A DNA stretch of 64,000 nucleotides from Streptomyces sp. CB02261 (GTDB lineage Bacteria > Actinomycetota > Actinomycetes > Streptomycetales > Streptomycetaceae): contig NZ_LIVX01000007.1 in NCBI RefSeq assembly GCF_001905665.1, positions 62,001 through 126,000 of the forward strand, read 5' to 3'. The notes below the pieces were generated by a model. It was not told the origin of the DNA. It made no database searches and worked only from the letters and a program-made list of their open reading frames with translations. Below, in pieces: positions 42,123 through 50,133 of this stretch. The position numbers were made by a program, and so were the translations under genes. Every line of letters starts with the position of its first letter. Position 1 is the stretch's first letter.

Positions 42123-42671
42123 CTACCCGCGGTCGGCCGCCTCGCGGAGACGGGCGTACTCCTCGGCCATCGTCGCCGCCGTCCAGTGCGCGTTCAGACC
42201 GCTCGGATTGGGCAGCGCCCACACCCGGGTGGAGCCGATCAGACGCTCCTGCGGCCCGATCGCGGCCTTCGGCTCACCGAACGCCGTGCGGTACGCCGTG
42301 ACACCGACGACCGCGAGCCAGCGCGGCGCGAGCCGCTCCACCTTCTCGACGAGGAGCCGCCCGCCCTCGCGGTACTCCTCGCGGCTCAGCTCGTCGGCCC
42401 GCGCACTCGCCCGCGCCACCACGTTCGTGATCCCGAGACCGTACGTGAGGAGTTCCCTCTCCTCGTCCGGCCGCAGCTGCCTCGGCGTGAACCCGGACAG
42501 GTGGAGCACCGGCCAGAACCGGTTGCCCGGGCGGGCGAAGTGGTGGCCCGTCGCCGCCGACACCAGACCCGGGTTGATCCCGCAGAACAGCACGGAGAGG
42601 CCGCCCGCCACCACATCGGGAACGACGCGGTCGCGGGCGGCCTCCAGCTGCTCCGGGGTGAACCGGGTCAG
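42123..42671 (-). CDS. Mismatch-specific uracil/thymine DNA glycosylase (Mug-type), probable CTG start
   Basis: 182 residues if it begins at CTG 42671. The active-site motif VLFCGINPG and the C-terminal NPSGLNAHW are those of Mug/TDG glycosylases, which remove uracil or thymine opposite guanine. The only canonical start in frame is GTG 42614, which lacks a ribosome-binding site and cuts off LTRFTPEQLEAARDRVVPD, a segment I remember as the normal start of homologues. CTG 42671 has GGAG 7 bases upstream and overlaps the purB stop (CTGA), exactly where an ATGA or GTGA is normally found. Translationally coupled to purB, convergent with the TTA gene. Confidence 0.85.
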   Translation of the reverse strand: MTRFTPEQLEAARDRVVPDVVAGGLSVLFCGINPGLVSAATGHHFARPGNRFWPVLHLSGFTPRQLRPDEERELLTYGLGITNVVARASARADELSREEYREGGRLLVEKVERLAPRWLAVVGVTAYRTAFGEPKAAIGPQERLIGSTRVWALPNPSGLNAHWTAATMAEEYARLREAADRG

Positions 42672-44110
42672 AGGATCGCTCCGGGCGTGTAGGCGGCGGC
42701 CTCCGGGTGCTGCTTGAGGATCTCCTCGATCCGCGAGACCACGGAGGCGACCTGGTCGGCGGCGGCGCCGGTGAAGGACAGCTTGTCCGCCATCAGCTCG
42801 TCGAGCTGCGCCCGGTCCAGCGGGATGCGCTCGTCGGCGGCGAGCTTGTCGAGCAGCTCGTTGCGCTCGGCGCCCTGCTCGCGCATGGCGAGGGCGGAGG
42901 CGACGGCGTTCTCCTTGATCGCCTCGTGGGCGACCTCGCGGCCCACGCCGGCGCGCACCGCGCCCATGAGGACCTTGGTGGTCGCCAGGAACGGCAGGTA
43001 GCGGTCGAGCTCACGGGCGACGACGGCCGGGAAGGCGCCGAACTCGTCGAGCACGGTGAGGAAGGTCTCCAGGAGACCGTCGAGCGCGAAGAACGCGTCG
43101 GGCAGGGCGACCCGGCGGACCACGGAGCAGGACACGTCGCCCTCGTTCCACTGGTCGCCGGCCAGCTCGCCGGTCATCGACGCGTAGCCGCGCAGGATGA
43201 CCATCAGGCCGTTGACGCGCTCGCAGGAGCGGGTGTTCATCTTGTGCGGCATCGCCGAGGAGCCGACCTGGCCGGGCTTGAAGCCCTCGGTGACCAGCTC
43301 GTGGCCCGCCATCAGGCGGATCGTCTTGGCGATCGACGAGGGGGCCGCCGCCAGCTGCACCAGCGAGGTCACCACGTCGTAGTCGAGCGAGCGCGGGTAG
43401 ACCTGGCCGACCGAGGTGAACGCCTGCGCGAAGCCGAGGTGACCGGCGATCCGCTGCTCCAGGTCGGCGAGCTTGCCGGCGTCGCCGCCGAGGAGGTCCA
43501 GCATGTCCTGCGCGGTGCCGACCGGGCCCTTGATGCCGCGCAGCGGGTAGCGGGCGATCAGCTCCTCCAGGCGGCCGTAGGCGACGAGCAGCTCGTCGGC
43601 GGCCGTGGCGAAGCGCTTGCCGAGGGTCGTCGCCTGGGCGGCCACGTTGTGCGAGCGGCCCGCCATGACCAGCTCGGCGTACTCGGCGGAGAGCTTGCCG
43701 AGACGGCCGAGGACGGCGACCGTACGGTCCCGCATCAGCTCCAGGGAGAGCCGGATCTGCAGCTGCTCGACGTTCTCGGTGAGGTCGCGCGAGGTCATGC
43801 CCTTGTGGACGTGCTCGTGGCCGGCGAGGGCGTTGAACTCCTCGATGCGGGCCTTCACGTCGTGGCGGGTGACCTTCTCGCGCTCGGCGATGGAACCGAG
43901 GTCGACCTGGTCGAGGACGCGCTCGTAGTCGGCGAGCGCCGCCTCGGGAACCTCGATCCCGAGGTCCTTCTGCGCACGCAGGACGGCGAGCCACAGCTGA
44001 CGCTCCAGCTTCACCTTCTGCTCGGGGGACCAGAGGACGGCGAGCTCCGCGGAGGCGTAGCGGCCGGCCAGAACGTTGGGGATGCGGGGCTTCGCAGTCA
44101 CAGCAGTCAC
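42668..44110 (-). CDS. purB: Adenylosuccinate lyase
   Basis: 480 residues. The fumarase/aspartase superfamily signature GQVGSSAMPHKMNTRSCERV (about 280-300) is present, with the substrate-binding GMTSRDLTENVE and the catalytic-helix MAGRSHNVAAQ. It catalyses two purine steps: SAICAR to AICAR and adenylosuccinate to AMP. GTG 44110 (or GTG 44098) is the start; TAGAAT (44119-44124 on the minus strand) is 8 bases before 44110, a consensus -10 box that points to a leaderless mRNA. It is followed directly by the glycosylase gene. Confidence 0.95.
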   Translation of the reverse strand: MTAVTAKPRIPNVLAGRYASAELAVLWSPEQKVKLERQLWLAVLRAQKDLGIEVPEAALADYERVLDQVDLGSIAEREKVTRHDVKARIEEFNALAGHEHVHKGMTSRDLTENVEQLQIRLSLELMRDRTVAVLGRLGKLSAEYAELVMAGRSHNVAAQATTLGKRFATAADELLVAYGRLEELIARYPLRGIKGPVGTAQDMLDLLGGDAGKLADLEQRIAGHLGFAQAFTSVGQVYPRSLDYDVVTSLVQLAAAPSSIAKTIRLMAGHELVTEGFKPGQVGSSAMPHKMNTRSCERVNGLMVILRGYASMTGELAGDQWNEGDVSCSVVRRVALPDAFFALDGLLETFLTVLDEFGAFPAVVARELDRYLPFLATTKVLMGAVRAGVGREVAHEAIKENAVASALAMREQGAERNELLDKLAADERIPLDRAQLDELMADKLSFTGAAADQVASVVSRIEEILKQHPEAAAYTPGAIL

Positions 44111-44239
44111 GTGGACAGATTCTACTGGCGGTTTCTGCAGGCCAGCGCCACGGCCCTATGTGGAGCTTGCTACGAGACGCAGCTCACGCGGACCCGAGCG
44201 GCGCCCGGCTCCGCCGGGTCCGCCGGCCGCCCGCGGCGG

Positions 44240-45022
44240 CTACGGACCGGTCGGCGGCTCGTACGGGAGCAGCTCCGGGCGCTTCGGGGCGCGGCCGTCG
44301 CCCGACGAGCGGCCGGTCAGCCTGCGTCCGATCCACGGGCCGAGGTGCTCCCTGGCGAAGCGGGCGTCGGCGGCCCGGCGGCTCGCCCAGCCGGGCAGGG
44401 GGGCCGGGGCGAGCGGCGCCCGCCAGTCCTCCTCGGGCGGGTGCCCGAGCGCCTGCCACACGGCCTCGGCGACGCGCCGGTGGCCGTCGGCCGTGAGATG
44501 GAGCCGGTCCACGTCCCACAGTCGGGGGTCGCCGAGCGAGGGGGCCCCGTACAGGTCGACGACGAGGGCCCCGTGCCGTGCGGCCAGGTCGTCGATGTGG
44601 GTGAAGAGCTCCTCCATGCGGGGACGGAAGCGCTCCATGACCGGGCCGTTGCGGCCGGGGCTGCGCATCAGGACCAACTGGCCGCAGGAGGGGGCGAGCC
44701 GCTCGACGGCCTCGGTGAGCAGGCCGCGCACCCGGCCCATGTCGACCTTGGGACGGAGGGTGTCGTTGAGCCCGCCGACGAGCGTGACGACGTCCGCCTT
44801 CATCGCGGCCGCCGTCTCGACCTGCTCCTCGACGATCTGGCCGATGAGCTTGCCGCGGACGGCGAGATTGGCGTAGCGGAAACCGGGGGCGCGGGCGGCG
44901 AGGCGGTCCGCGAGGACGTCGGCCCAGCCGCGGTAGGTCCCGTCGGGCCGCAGGTCCGACATCCCCTCGGTGAAACTGTCGCCCAGGGCGACGAAACTGT
45001 TGTACGTGGCATTCATCTGCAT
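44240..45022 (-). CDS. SGNH/GDSL-family hydrolase
   Basis: 260 residues. The four SGNH blocks are in place: FVALGDSFTEGM (Ser at about 16), NLAVRGKLIGQ, VTLVGGLNDTLRP (Asn), and VDRLHLTADGH with the catalytic Asp-His. There is no signal peptide, so this is a cytosolic esterase. The C-terminal 60 residues (Arg/Pro/Gly) are a low-complexity tail. The ATG 45022 follows the -10 box TATGAT by 9 bases; a second ATG is at 45016. A 16-bp perfect palindrome overlaps that -10 box. Confidence 0.9.
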   Translation of the reverse strand: MQMNATYNSFVALGDSFTEGMSDLRPDGTYRGWADVLADRLAARAPGFRYANLAVRGKLIGQIVEEQVETAAAMKADVVTLVGGLNDTLRPKVDMGRVRGLLTEAVERLAPSCGQLVLMRSPGRNGPVMERFRPRMEELFTHIDDLAARHGALVVDLYGAPSLGDPRLWDVDRLHLTADGHRRVAEAVWQALGHPPEEDWRAPLAPAPLPGWASRRAADARFAREHLGPWIGRRLTGRSSGDGRAPKRPELLPYEPPTGP

Positions 45023-45033
45023 GGCGGAGCGAT

Positions 45034-45049
45034 CATACCGCGCGGTATG
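45034..45049. promoter_or_regulatory. 16-bp perfect palindrome CATACCGCGCGGTATG over a -10 box (candidate operator)
   Basis: On the minus strand TATGAT (45032-45037) is the likely -10 box of the SGNH hydrolase gene, and the palindrome starts inside it. Repressor occlusion of the polymerase is the natural reading. No neighbouring regulator gene is present. Confidence 0.55.
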
Positions 45050-45068
45050 CGCGGGGTGCCCGACGCGC

Positions 45069-45102
45069 GGGAGGGCCCCGGGACGCGTCCCGGGGCCCTC
45101 CC
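45069..45102 (-). terminator. Terminator after the CNNM/CBS gene pair
   Basis: A 34-base perfect palindrome (17-bp arms, 45069-45085 and 45086-45102, no loop bases) 46 bases after the minus-strand stop at 45148. It is GC-rich with no U-tract. Confidence 0.78.
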
Positions 45103-45147
45103 TGTCGTACGTACGCGTCGCGACGACGACCGCTGCCAGACGAGCCG

Positions 45148-46167
45148 CTACGGGGCCGCCGGGCGGCCCACCAGCTCCCGCAGCACGTCCTCCATCGCCA
45201 CGAGGCCGGCGGGCTTGCCGTCCTCGTCGAGCACCGCGGCCAGGTGCGTCCGGCTGCGGCGCATCGCGGTCAGGACGTCGTCCAGCGGCGTGGCCGCCCG
45301 GACCCGGGCGATCGGCCGCAGCGCGGACACCGGGAACGGCAGATCGCGCGGTACGACGTCCAAGGCGTCCTTGACGTGCAGATAGCCGAGGATCCGGCGC
45401 TCCGCGTCGACCACGGGGAAGCGCGAGAAGCCCGTCAGCGCCGACAGCGCCTCCAGCTCCTCGGGAGTGGTCCCGACCTGCGCGTACACCACCTTCTCCG
45501 CCGGCATCACGACATCCCGCACGGGACGCCGGCCCAGCTCCAGGGCGTCGTGCAGCCGCTCGGCGGCCCGGTCGTCCAGGAGTCCGGCGTCACCCGCGTC
45601 GGTGACCATCCGGGCCAGCTCGTCGTCCGAGAACGTCGCCGAGACCTCGTCCTTGACCTCCACCCGCAACAGCTTGAGCAGCGCGTTGGCGAAGGCGTTG
45701 ATGGCGAAGATCACCGGCCGCAGCGCCCGCGCCAGCGTCACGAGCGGCGGACCGAGCAGCAGCGCGGTGCGCGTCGGCTCGGCGAGCGCGATGTTCTTCG
45801 GCACCATCTCGCCGAGGAGCATGTGCAGATACGTCGCCACGCTCAGCGCGATCACGAACGAGATCGGGTGGACCAGACCGTGCGGCACACCGACCGCGTC
45901 GAAGACCGGCTCCAGCAGGTGCGCGATGGCGGGCTCGGCGACGATGCCGAGCACCAGGGTGCACAGCGTGATGCCGAGCTGCGCCGCGGCGAGCAGCGCG
46001 GAGACGTGCTCCAGGCCCCAGATGACGCTGCGCGCGCGCCGGTCGCCGGACTCCGCGAGCGGTTCGATCTGGCTGCGGCGGACCGAGATCAGGGCGAACT
46101 CGGCGCCGACGAAGAAGGCGTTGACGATCAGGGTCAGCAGACCGATCAACAGCTGGATCGCGGTCAT
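45148..46167 (-). CDS. CNNM/CBS-domain membrane protein (hemolysin C family), second of a pair
   Basis: 339 residues. An N-terminal CNNM (DUF21) domain with about four membrane segments (NAFFVGAEFALISVRRSQIE, AAAQLGITLCTLVLGIVAEPA, LHMLLGEMVPKNIALAEP) is followed by two CBS domains (about 200-330; VVMPAEKVVYAQV, FPVVDAERRILGYLHVKDAL). Members transport or sense Mg or other divalent cations. It ends after the CBS pair and lacks the CorC_HlyC domain of its neighbour. ATG overlaps the stop of the upstream paralogue (ATGA), so they are translated together. Confidence 0.92.
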   Translation of the reverse strand: MTAIQLLIGLLTLIVNAFFVGAEFALISVRRSQIEPLAESGDRRARSVIWGLEHVSALLAAAQLGITLCTLVLGIVAEPAIAHLLEPVFDAVGVPHGLVHPISFVIALSVATYLHMLLGEMVPKNIALAEPTRTALLLGPPLVTLARALRPVIFAINAFANALLKLLRVEVKDEVSATFSDDELARMVTDAGDAGLLDDRAAERLHDALELGRRPVRDVVMPAEKVVYAQVGTTPEELEALSALTGFSRFPVVDAERRILGYLHVKDALDVVPRDLPFPVSALRPIARVRAATPLDDVLTAMRRSRTHLAAVLDEDGKPAGLVAMEDVLRELVGRPAAP

Positions 46168-47507
46168 CGGCCGGCCTCCCCGGTCTCGTCGTCGCTGTGG
46201 TCGGTCACGGGCGCGTGCAGCAGCACGCGCGCGGCGCGGCGACCCGAGGCGTCCACGACGTCGAGCCGCCAGCCGCCCAGCTCCACGCTGTCGCCGACGG
46301 CGGGGATACGGCCCAGCTCCGTCGCGACGACGCCCGCGAGCGTCTCGTACGGGCCGTCCGGCACCCGGAGGCCGATGGCCCCGACCTGGTCCGTACGGGC
46401 CGCGCCGTCTGCGGACCACAGCTCGCGCCCGTCCGCGTCCGCGCCGGCGCGGGCCAGGTCGGGCGTCTCGTGCGGGTCGTGCTCGTCGCGGACCTCGCCG
46501 ACGACCTCCTCGACGATGTCCTCCAGGGTGGCGACGCCGGCCGTGCCGCCGTACTCGTCGATGACGACCGCCATCGTCTGCTTCCCGGCCAGCCGGTCGA
46601 GCAGCCGGTCCACGGTGAGCGTCTCGGGGACGAGGAGCGGTTCGCGGAGCATCTCGCCGATCCCGCGGCGCGGGCGCTCCTCGGCCGGTATGGCGAGGAC
46701 GTCCTTGATGTGGGCGATGCCGACGACCGAGTCGAGGCTGCCCCGGTAGACGGGGAAGCGGGAGAGGCCGGTCGCGCGCGTGGCGTTGGCGACGTCCTCG
46801 GCGGTGGCCTGCACCTCGAGGGCGGTGACCTGGACCCGGGGCGTCATCACGTTCTCGGCGGTCAGCTCACCCAGGTTGAGCGTACGGACGAACAGCTCGG
46901 CCGTGTCCGCCTCCAGGGCGCCCTCCTTCGCGGAGTGCCGGGCGAGCGCCACGAGCTCCTGCGGGGAGCGCGCGGACGCCAGCTCCTCGGTGGGCTCCAT
47001 GCCCAGACGGCGCAGGATCCGGTTCGCGGTGTTGTTGAGGTGACTGATCAGCGGCTTGAACGCGGCGGTGAAGACCCGCTGCGGGGTGGCCACCACCTTG
47101 GCGACGGCGAGCGGCGAGGAGATCGCCCAGTTCTTGGGGACCAGCTCGCCGACCACCATCAGGACGACGGTCGACAGCGCGGTGCCCAGGACGAGGGCCA
47201 CGGACGAGGCGACCGTGGGGGAGAGGCCGACGGCCTCGGCCGGACCGCGGATGAGCGCGGCGATGGAGGGCTCGGCGAGCATGCCGACCACCAGGTTGGT
47301 GACGGTGATGCCCAGCTGGGCGCCGGAGAGCTGGAACGTCAGCGACCTGACGGCCTTGAGCGCACCGGCCGCCCCGCGCTCGCCGCGGTCCGCGGCCGCC
47401 TCGAGCTCGCCGCGCTCGACCGTGGTCAGCGAGAACTCGGCCGCGACGAAGGCGCCGCACGCGACGGAGAGGAGGAGCGCGAGGAGGAGCAGAAGCACTT
47501 CGGTCAT
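46164..47507 (-). CDS. CNNM/CBS-domain membrane protein with CorC/HlyC domain, first of a pair
   Basis: 447 residues. CNNM segment with AEFSLTTVERGELEAAA, GAQLGITVTNLVVGMLAEPS and VGELVPKNWAI, then a CBS pair (NVMTPRVQVTALE, FPVYRGSLDSVVGIAHIKDVL, VIDEYGGTAGVATLEDIVEEVVGEVRD) and a C-terminal CorC_HlyC transporter-associated domain (about 345-430). It is a Mg/Co-efflux-like protein and may form a heteromer with the coupled paralogue downstream. The start is secure: GGAGG is 7 bases before the ATG at 47507. Confidence 0.93.
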   Translation of the reverse strand: MTEVLLLLLALLLSVACGAFVAAEFSLTTVERGELEAAADRGERGAAGALKAVRSLTFQLSGAQLGITVTNLVVGMLAEPSIAALIRGPAEAVGLSPTVASSVALVLGTALSTVVLMVVGELVPKNWAISSPLAVAKVVATPQRVFTAAFKPLISHLNNTANRILRRLGMEPTEELASARSPQELVALARHSAKEGALEADTAELFVRTLNLGELTAENVMTPRVQVTALEVQATAEDVANATRATGLSRFPVYRGSLDSVVGIAHIKDVLAIPAEERPRRGIGEMLREPLLVPETLTVDRLLDRLAGKQTMAVVIDEYGGTAGVATLEDIVEEVVGEVRDEHDPHETPDLARAGADADGRELWSADGAARTDQVGAIGLRVPDGPYETLAGVVATELGRIPAVGDSVELGGWRLDVVDASGRRAARVLLHAPVTDHSDDETGEAGR

Positions 47508-47755
47508 CGGTTCACCTCCGTCCCATGATCGGCCAGGGCGGGGAGGATCGCTCGATGTCGGTCGTCGAAGCGGGTGCTGTCGGAACCAGTGCTACTGGGA
47601 GGCTCGCCCATGGGCGGACGCTCACACCTTTCGGTCGTCGGGATGAGCAACCATGGTAAAGGACGGGCAAAGCGCCGGGATGATCGCCCCGGGCGCCCGG
47701 CCCCTTGCTCGGTCCGGCGTCGCTCATCCCCGCGCTCTACCCGCGCGGCGCGAGG

Positions 47756-48181
47756 TCATTCCGTGAGCGGCTTCACCCACCGGCGCCACTGTTCCTGGCG
47801 CTCGTACCCGGCGGCCGTCCACGCCAGCTGCCCGGTCTCGTTCGCCACCAGGACCATGGCGTCGACCCGCCGTCCGCCGAGGGTGAGGAAACGTTCCTCG
47901 GCGGCGCGGAGGAGAGCGGTGGAGACGCCCCGCCGACGGTACGAGGGCAGCACCGCGAGCCGGTAGAGAGAAGCCCGCCAGCCGTCCCAGCCCGCGATCA
48001 CGGACCCCACGATCACGCCGTCGGCCTCGGCGAGGACGAGCGCCTCGGGGTCACGCTCGACGAGCCGGGTCACGCCCGCCAGGTCGTCCGAGACGGACGT
48101 CCCCTCGGCGGACTCGCTCCAGAAGGCCAGGACCGCCCCGGCGTCGTCACGGGTGGCGGCACGTATCCGAAGATCGATCAT
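47756..48181 (-). CDS. GNAT family N-acetyltransferase
   Basis: 141 residues, a single acetyltransferase domain. IRAATRDDAGAVLAFW opens it, VIVGSVIAGWDGWRASLYRLAVLPSYRRRGVSTALL holds the acetyl-CoA loop RRRGVS, and the end is GYERQEQW. Length fits a minimal GNAT. The ATG at 48181 starts MIDLRIRAA. Substrate unknown. It is the last of several minus-strand genes downstream of bioBAD, but a 89-base gap upstream makes co-transcription uncertain. Confidence 0.88.
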   Translation of the reverse strand: MIDLRIRAATRDDAGAVLAFWSESAEGTSVSDDLAGVTRLVERDPEALVLAEADGVIVGSVIAGWDGWRASLYRLAVLPSYRRRGVSTALLRAAEERFLTLGGRRVDAMVLVANETGQLAWTAAGYERQEQWRRWVKPLTE

Positions 48182-48270
48182 GGCCCGATCCCACCACGCG
48201 TCGCCGTGCCGGTGCCACGGAGTTCCGGACGACGGACGCCGCGTGGCTGAGCAGCGGGCAGGGTCGCGCG

Positions 48271-48942
48271 CTACCGCCGGGCCACTCCCAGCACACACGG
48301 CGACGACGGCAGCCGCGGCCCCTTCTCCGGGACGTCGAAGGAGCGGTACGGCCCGAGGACGAAGCCGGCCGCCTCCATGGCCGCCAGCGGGGCGCGGGAG
48401 GTGTGGCAGCCGCCGAAGAGCAGCGGCCAGACCGTCCGGTCCAGCCCTCGCTGCACGCGCGCGAGACCGGGCGTGTCCGCCACGCCGTGCTCGAAGAACC
48501 GCAGCTCACCGCCGGGGCGCAGGACCCGGTGCAGCTCCGCGAGGACCTGCGGCACGTTCCGTACCGTGCACAGGACGAGCGAGGCCACCGCCGCGTCGAA
48601 GGAGGCGTCCTCCAGCGGCAGCGCCTCGGCCGTGTCCGGCAGCACGGTCACCGGTACGGCGGCCCGCCGCGCGCTCTCCTGGGCGAGCCGGCGCAGCCGG
48701 GCCTCCGGTTCGACGGCCACCACCTCGGAGACCCCGGCCGGATAGTGCGCGAAGTTCAGCCCGTTCCCCGCCCCGATCTCCAGGACCCGGCCGGAGAGCC
48801 CGGCGAGCAGCTCCCCGCGCAGGTCGCCGAGCCCGGCCCTGGTGTCGGCGGACACGCTGAAACGGGCGTAGAAGCGGGCGAACAGCGGATGGTGGACCCG
48901 GGGCGACGGAGATCCCGCCCGGCCCGGTCGCGGCGGCGTCAT
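48271..48942 (-). CDS. Class I SAM-dependent methyltransferase
   Basis: 223 residues. Motif I is VLEIGAGNGLNFAHYP, motif II VVAVEPEARLRRLA, and the post-I motifs LPLEDASFDAAVASLVLCTV and ELHRVLRPGGELRFFEHG are typical of the UbiE/methyltransf_11 group. Start at 48942 follows GAGGTGG. The acceptor molecule is unknown. It is the second gene after bioD, preceded by the VOC gene by a 68-base gap. Confidence 0.9.
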   Translation of the reverse strand: MTPPRPGRAGSPSPRVHHPLFARFYARFSVSADTRAGLGDLRGELLAGLSGRVLEIGAGNGLNFAHYPAGVSEVVAVEPEARLRRLAQESARRAAVPVTVLPDTAEALPLEDASFDAAVASLVLCTVRNVPQVLAELHRVLRPGGELRFFEHGVADTPGLARVQRGLDRTVWPLLFGGCHTSRAPLAAMEAAGFVLGPYRSFDVPEKGPRLPSSPCVLGVARR

Positions 48943-49010
48943 GCGAACCACCTCAGCAGCGTCATGGGAACGTCGTGCGGAACGACCTCGGCGGCAGCAC
49001 ACGCACCACC

Positions 49011-49355
49011 TCAGCCGCTCACGAAGCAGAACTCGTTGCCCCCGGGGTCCCGCATGACCTGGAAGGAACCCTGCTCGTCCGTCACCAGGTCGCCGACCCG
49101 GGCCGCACCCAGGGGCAGCGCCTCGTCGGCGGCCCGCTCCAGGTCCGCCACCTCCAGGTCGAGGTGGACCCGGTTCTTCACCGACTTGCCCTCCGGCACC
49201 CGCTGGAAGGCGAGCCGTACGAACCCCGGCGGGTCCACGTACGACCAGTCGCCGCTCCGGTCGACCGGCTCGCCCCCGAGGAGTTCCGCCCAGAAGCGGA
49301 CGAGCGCGGCCGGATCGGCACAGTCGAACACGATTTCCTGCACGGAAGCACGCAT
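49011..49355 (-). CDS. VOC (glyoxalase/bleomycin-resistance fold) family protein
   Basis: 114 residues, one VOC domain of paired beta-alpha-beta units: VFDCADPAALVRFWAELLGG and HLDLEVADLERAADEALPLG ... VMRDPGGNEFCFVSG. The His/Glu metal ligands are partly visible (HLDLEV and NEFCF). Members act in detoxification or resistance. Only 9 bases separate it from bioD on the same strand, so it is likely part of the biotin transcript; a biotin-related role is not known. Confidence 0.88.
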   Translation of the reverse strand: MRASVQEIVFDCADPAALVRFWAELLGGEPVDRSGDWSYVDPPGFVRLAFQRVPEGKSVKNRVHLDLEVADLERAADEALPLGAARVGDLVTDEQGSFQVMRDPGGNEFCFVSG

Positions 49356-49364
49356 GCCTCCAGC

Positions 49365-50114
49365 CTACGGAGTCGAGGCCCCCGGGTGCTGCTCGAAAGC
49401 GGCGGCGAACCCCTCCCCGAACGCCTCCGCGTCCCAGCTCCCGCCCAGGGCGGGCCCCAGCCAACCTCCCGCCGCCGCCCGGAACTCCGCCGGGTCGAGC
49501 GCCCCCGACCCCTCCGGCACGGCTCCGAGGAGCGGCGCGCCCGCCGCCTCCGGCAGGTCCGCCAGGTTGCACCGCGCCGCCAGGTCCGGCTCGGCGGGCC
49601 AGCTGCCGACCACGACACCCAGCTGCTCGATCCCGCGCGCCCGGAGCGCCTCGCCGGTCAGGGTCGTCGAGTTGAGCGTCCCCAGACCGGCCGGGACCAC
49701 CACCAGGACCGGTGCGCCCAGCAGCGCCGCCGCGTCCGCGAGCGTGCCGCCCTCCTCGTCGAAGCGCACGAGCAGCCCGCCCGCCCCCTCCACGAGCACC
49801 AGGTCGTGCTCGGCCGCCAGCTTCCGGGCGGCCTCGGCGACCTCCCGGGGCCCGACGGGGGCGAGCCCAGCCCGCCGGGCCGCCGTACCCGGAGCCAGCG
49901 GCTCCGGGAAACGGCCCAGCTCCATGGAGCCCGCGGCGCCCGAGAGCCGGACGACCTCGTCCGCGTCCCCGCGCTCCGCCGGCCCGACGCCCGTCTGCGC
50001 GGGCTTCAGGACGGCCACCGACCGGCCGGCGGCGGTGGCCACGGCGGCCACCGCCGCGGTCACGACCGTCTTGCCGATCTCCGTGCCCGTACCGCTGACG
50101 ACGACGATTCCCAC
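49365..50114 (-). CDS. bioD: Dethiobiotin synthase
   Basis: 249 residues, P-loop enzyme: VVVSGTGTEIGKTVVTAAV is the nucleotide-binding start, VLKPAQTG holds the substrate lysine, and VEGAGGLLVRF is the second glycine-rich loop. It closes the ureido ring of 7,8-diaminopelargonate using ATP and carbon dioxide. GTG at 50114 has AAGGGGA just upstream. It lies 19 bases after bioA. Confidence 0.95.
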   Translation of the reverse strand: MGIVVVSGTGTEIGKTVVTAAVAAVATAAGRSVAVLKPAQTGVGPAERGDADEVVRLSGAAGSMELGRFPEPLAPGTAARRAGLAPVGPREVAEAARKLAAEHDLVLVEGAGGLLVRFDEEGGTLADAAALLGAPVLVVVPAGLGTLNSTTLTGEALRARGIEQLGVVVGSWPAEPDLAARCNLADLPEAAGAPLLGAVPEGSGALDPAEFRAAAGGWLGPALGGSWDAEAFGEGFAAAFEQHPGASTP

Positions 50115-50133
50115 CGCTGTCCCCTTCTTCCGT

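Noticed and set aside
42707..45385. 892-codon plus-strand open frame across purB and the SGNH hydrolase
   Set aside because: Antisense shadow of two well supported minus-strand genes, with no recognisable domain.
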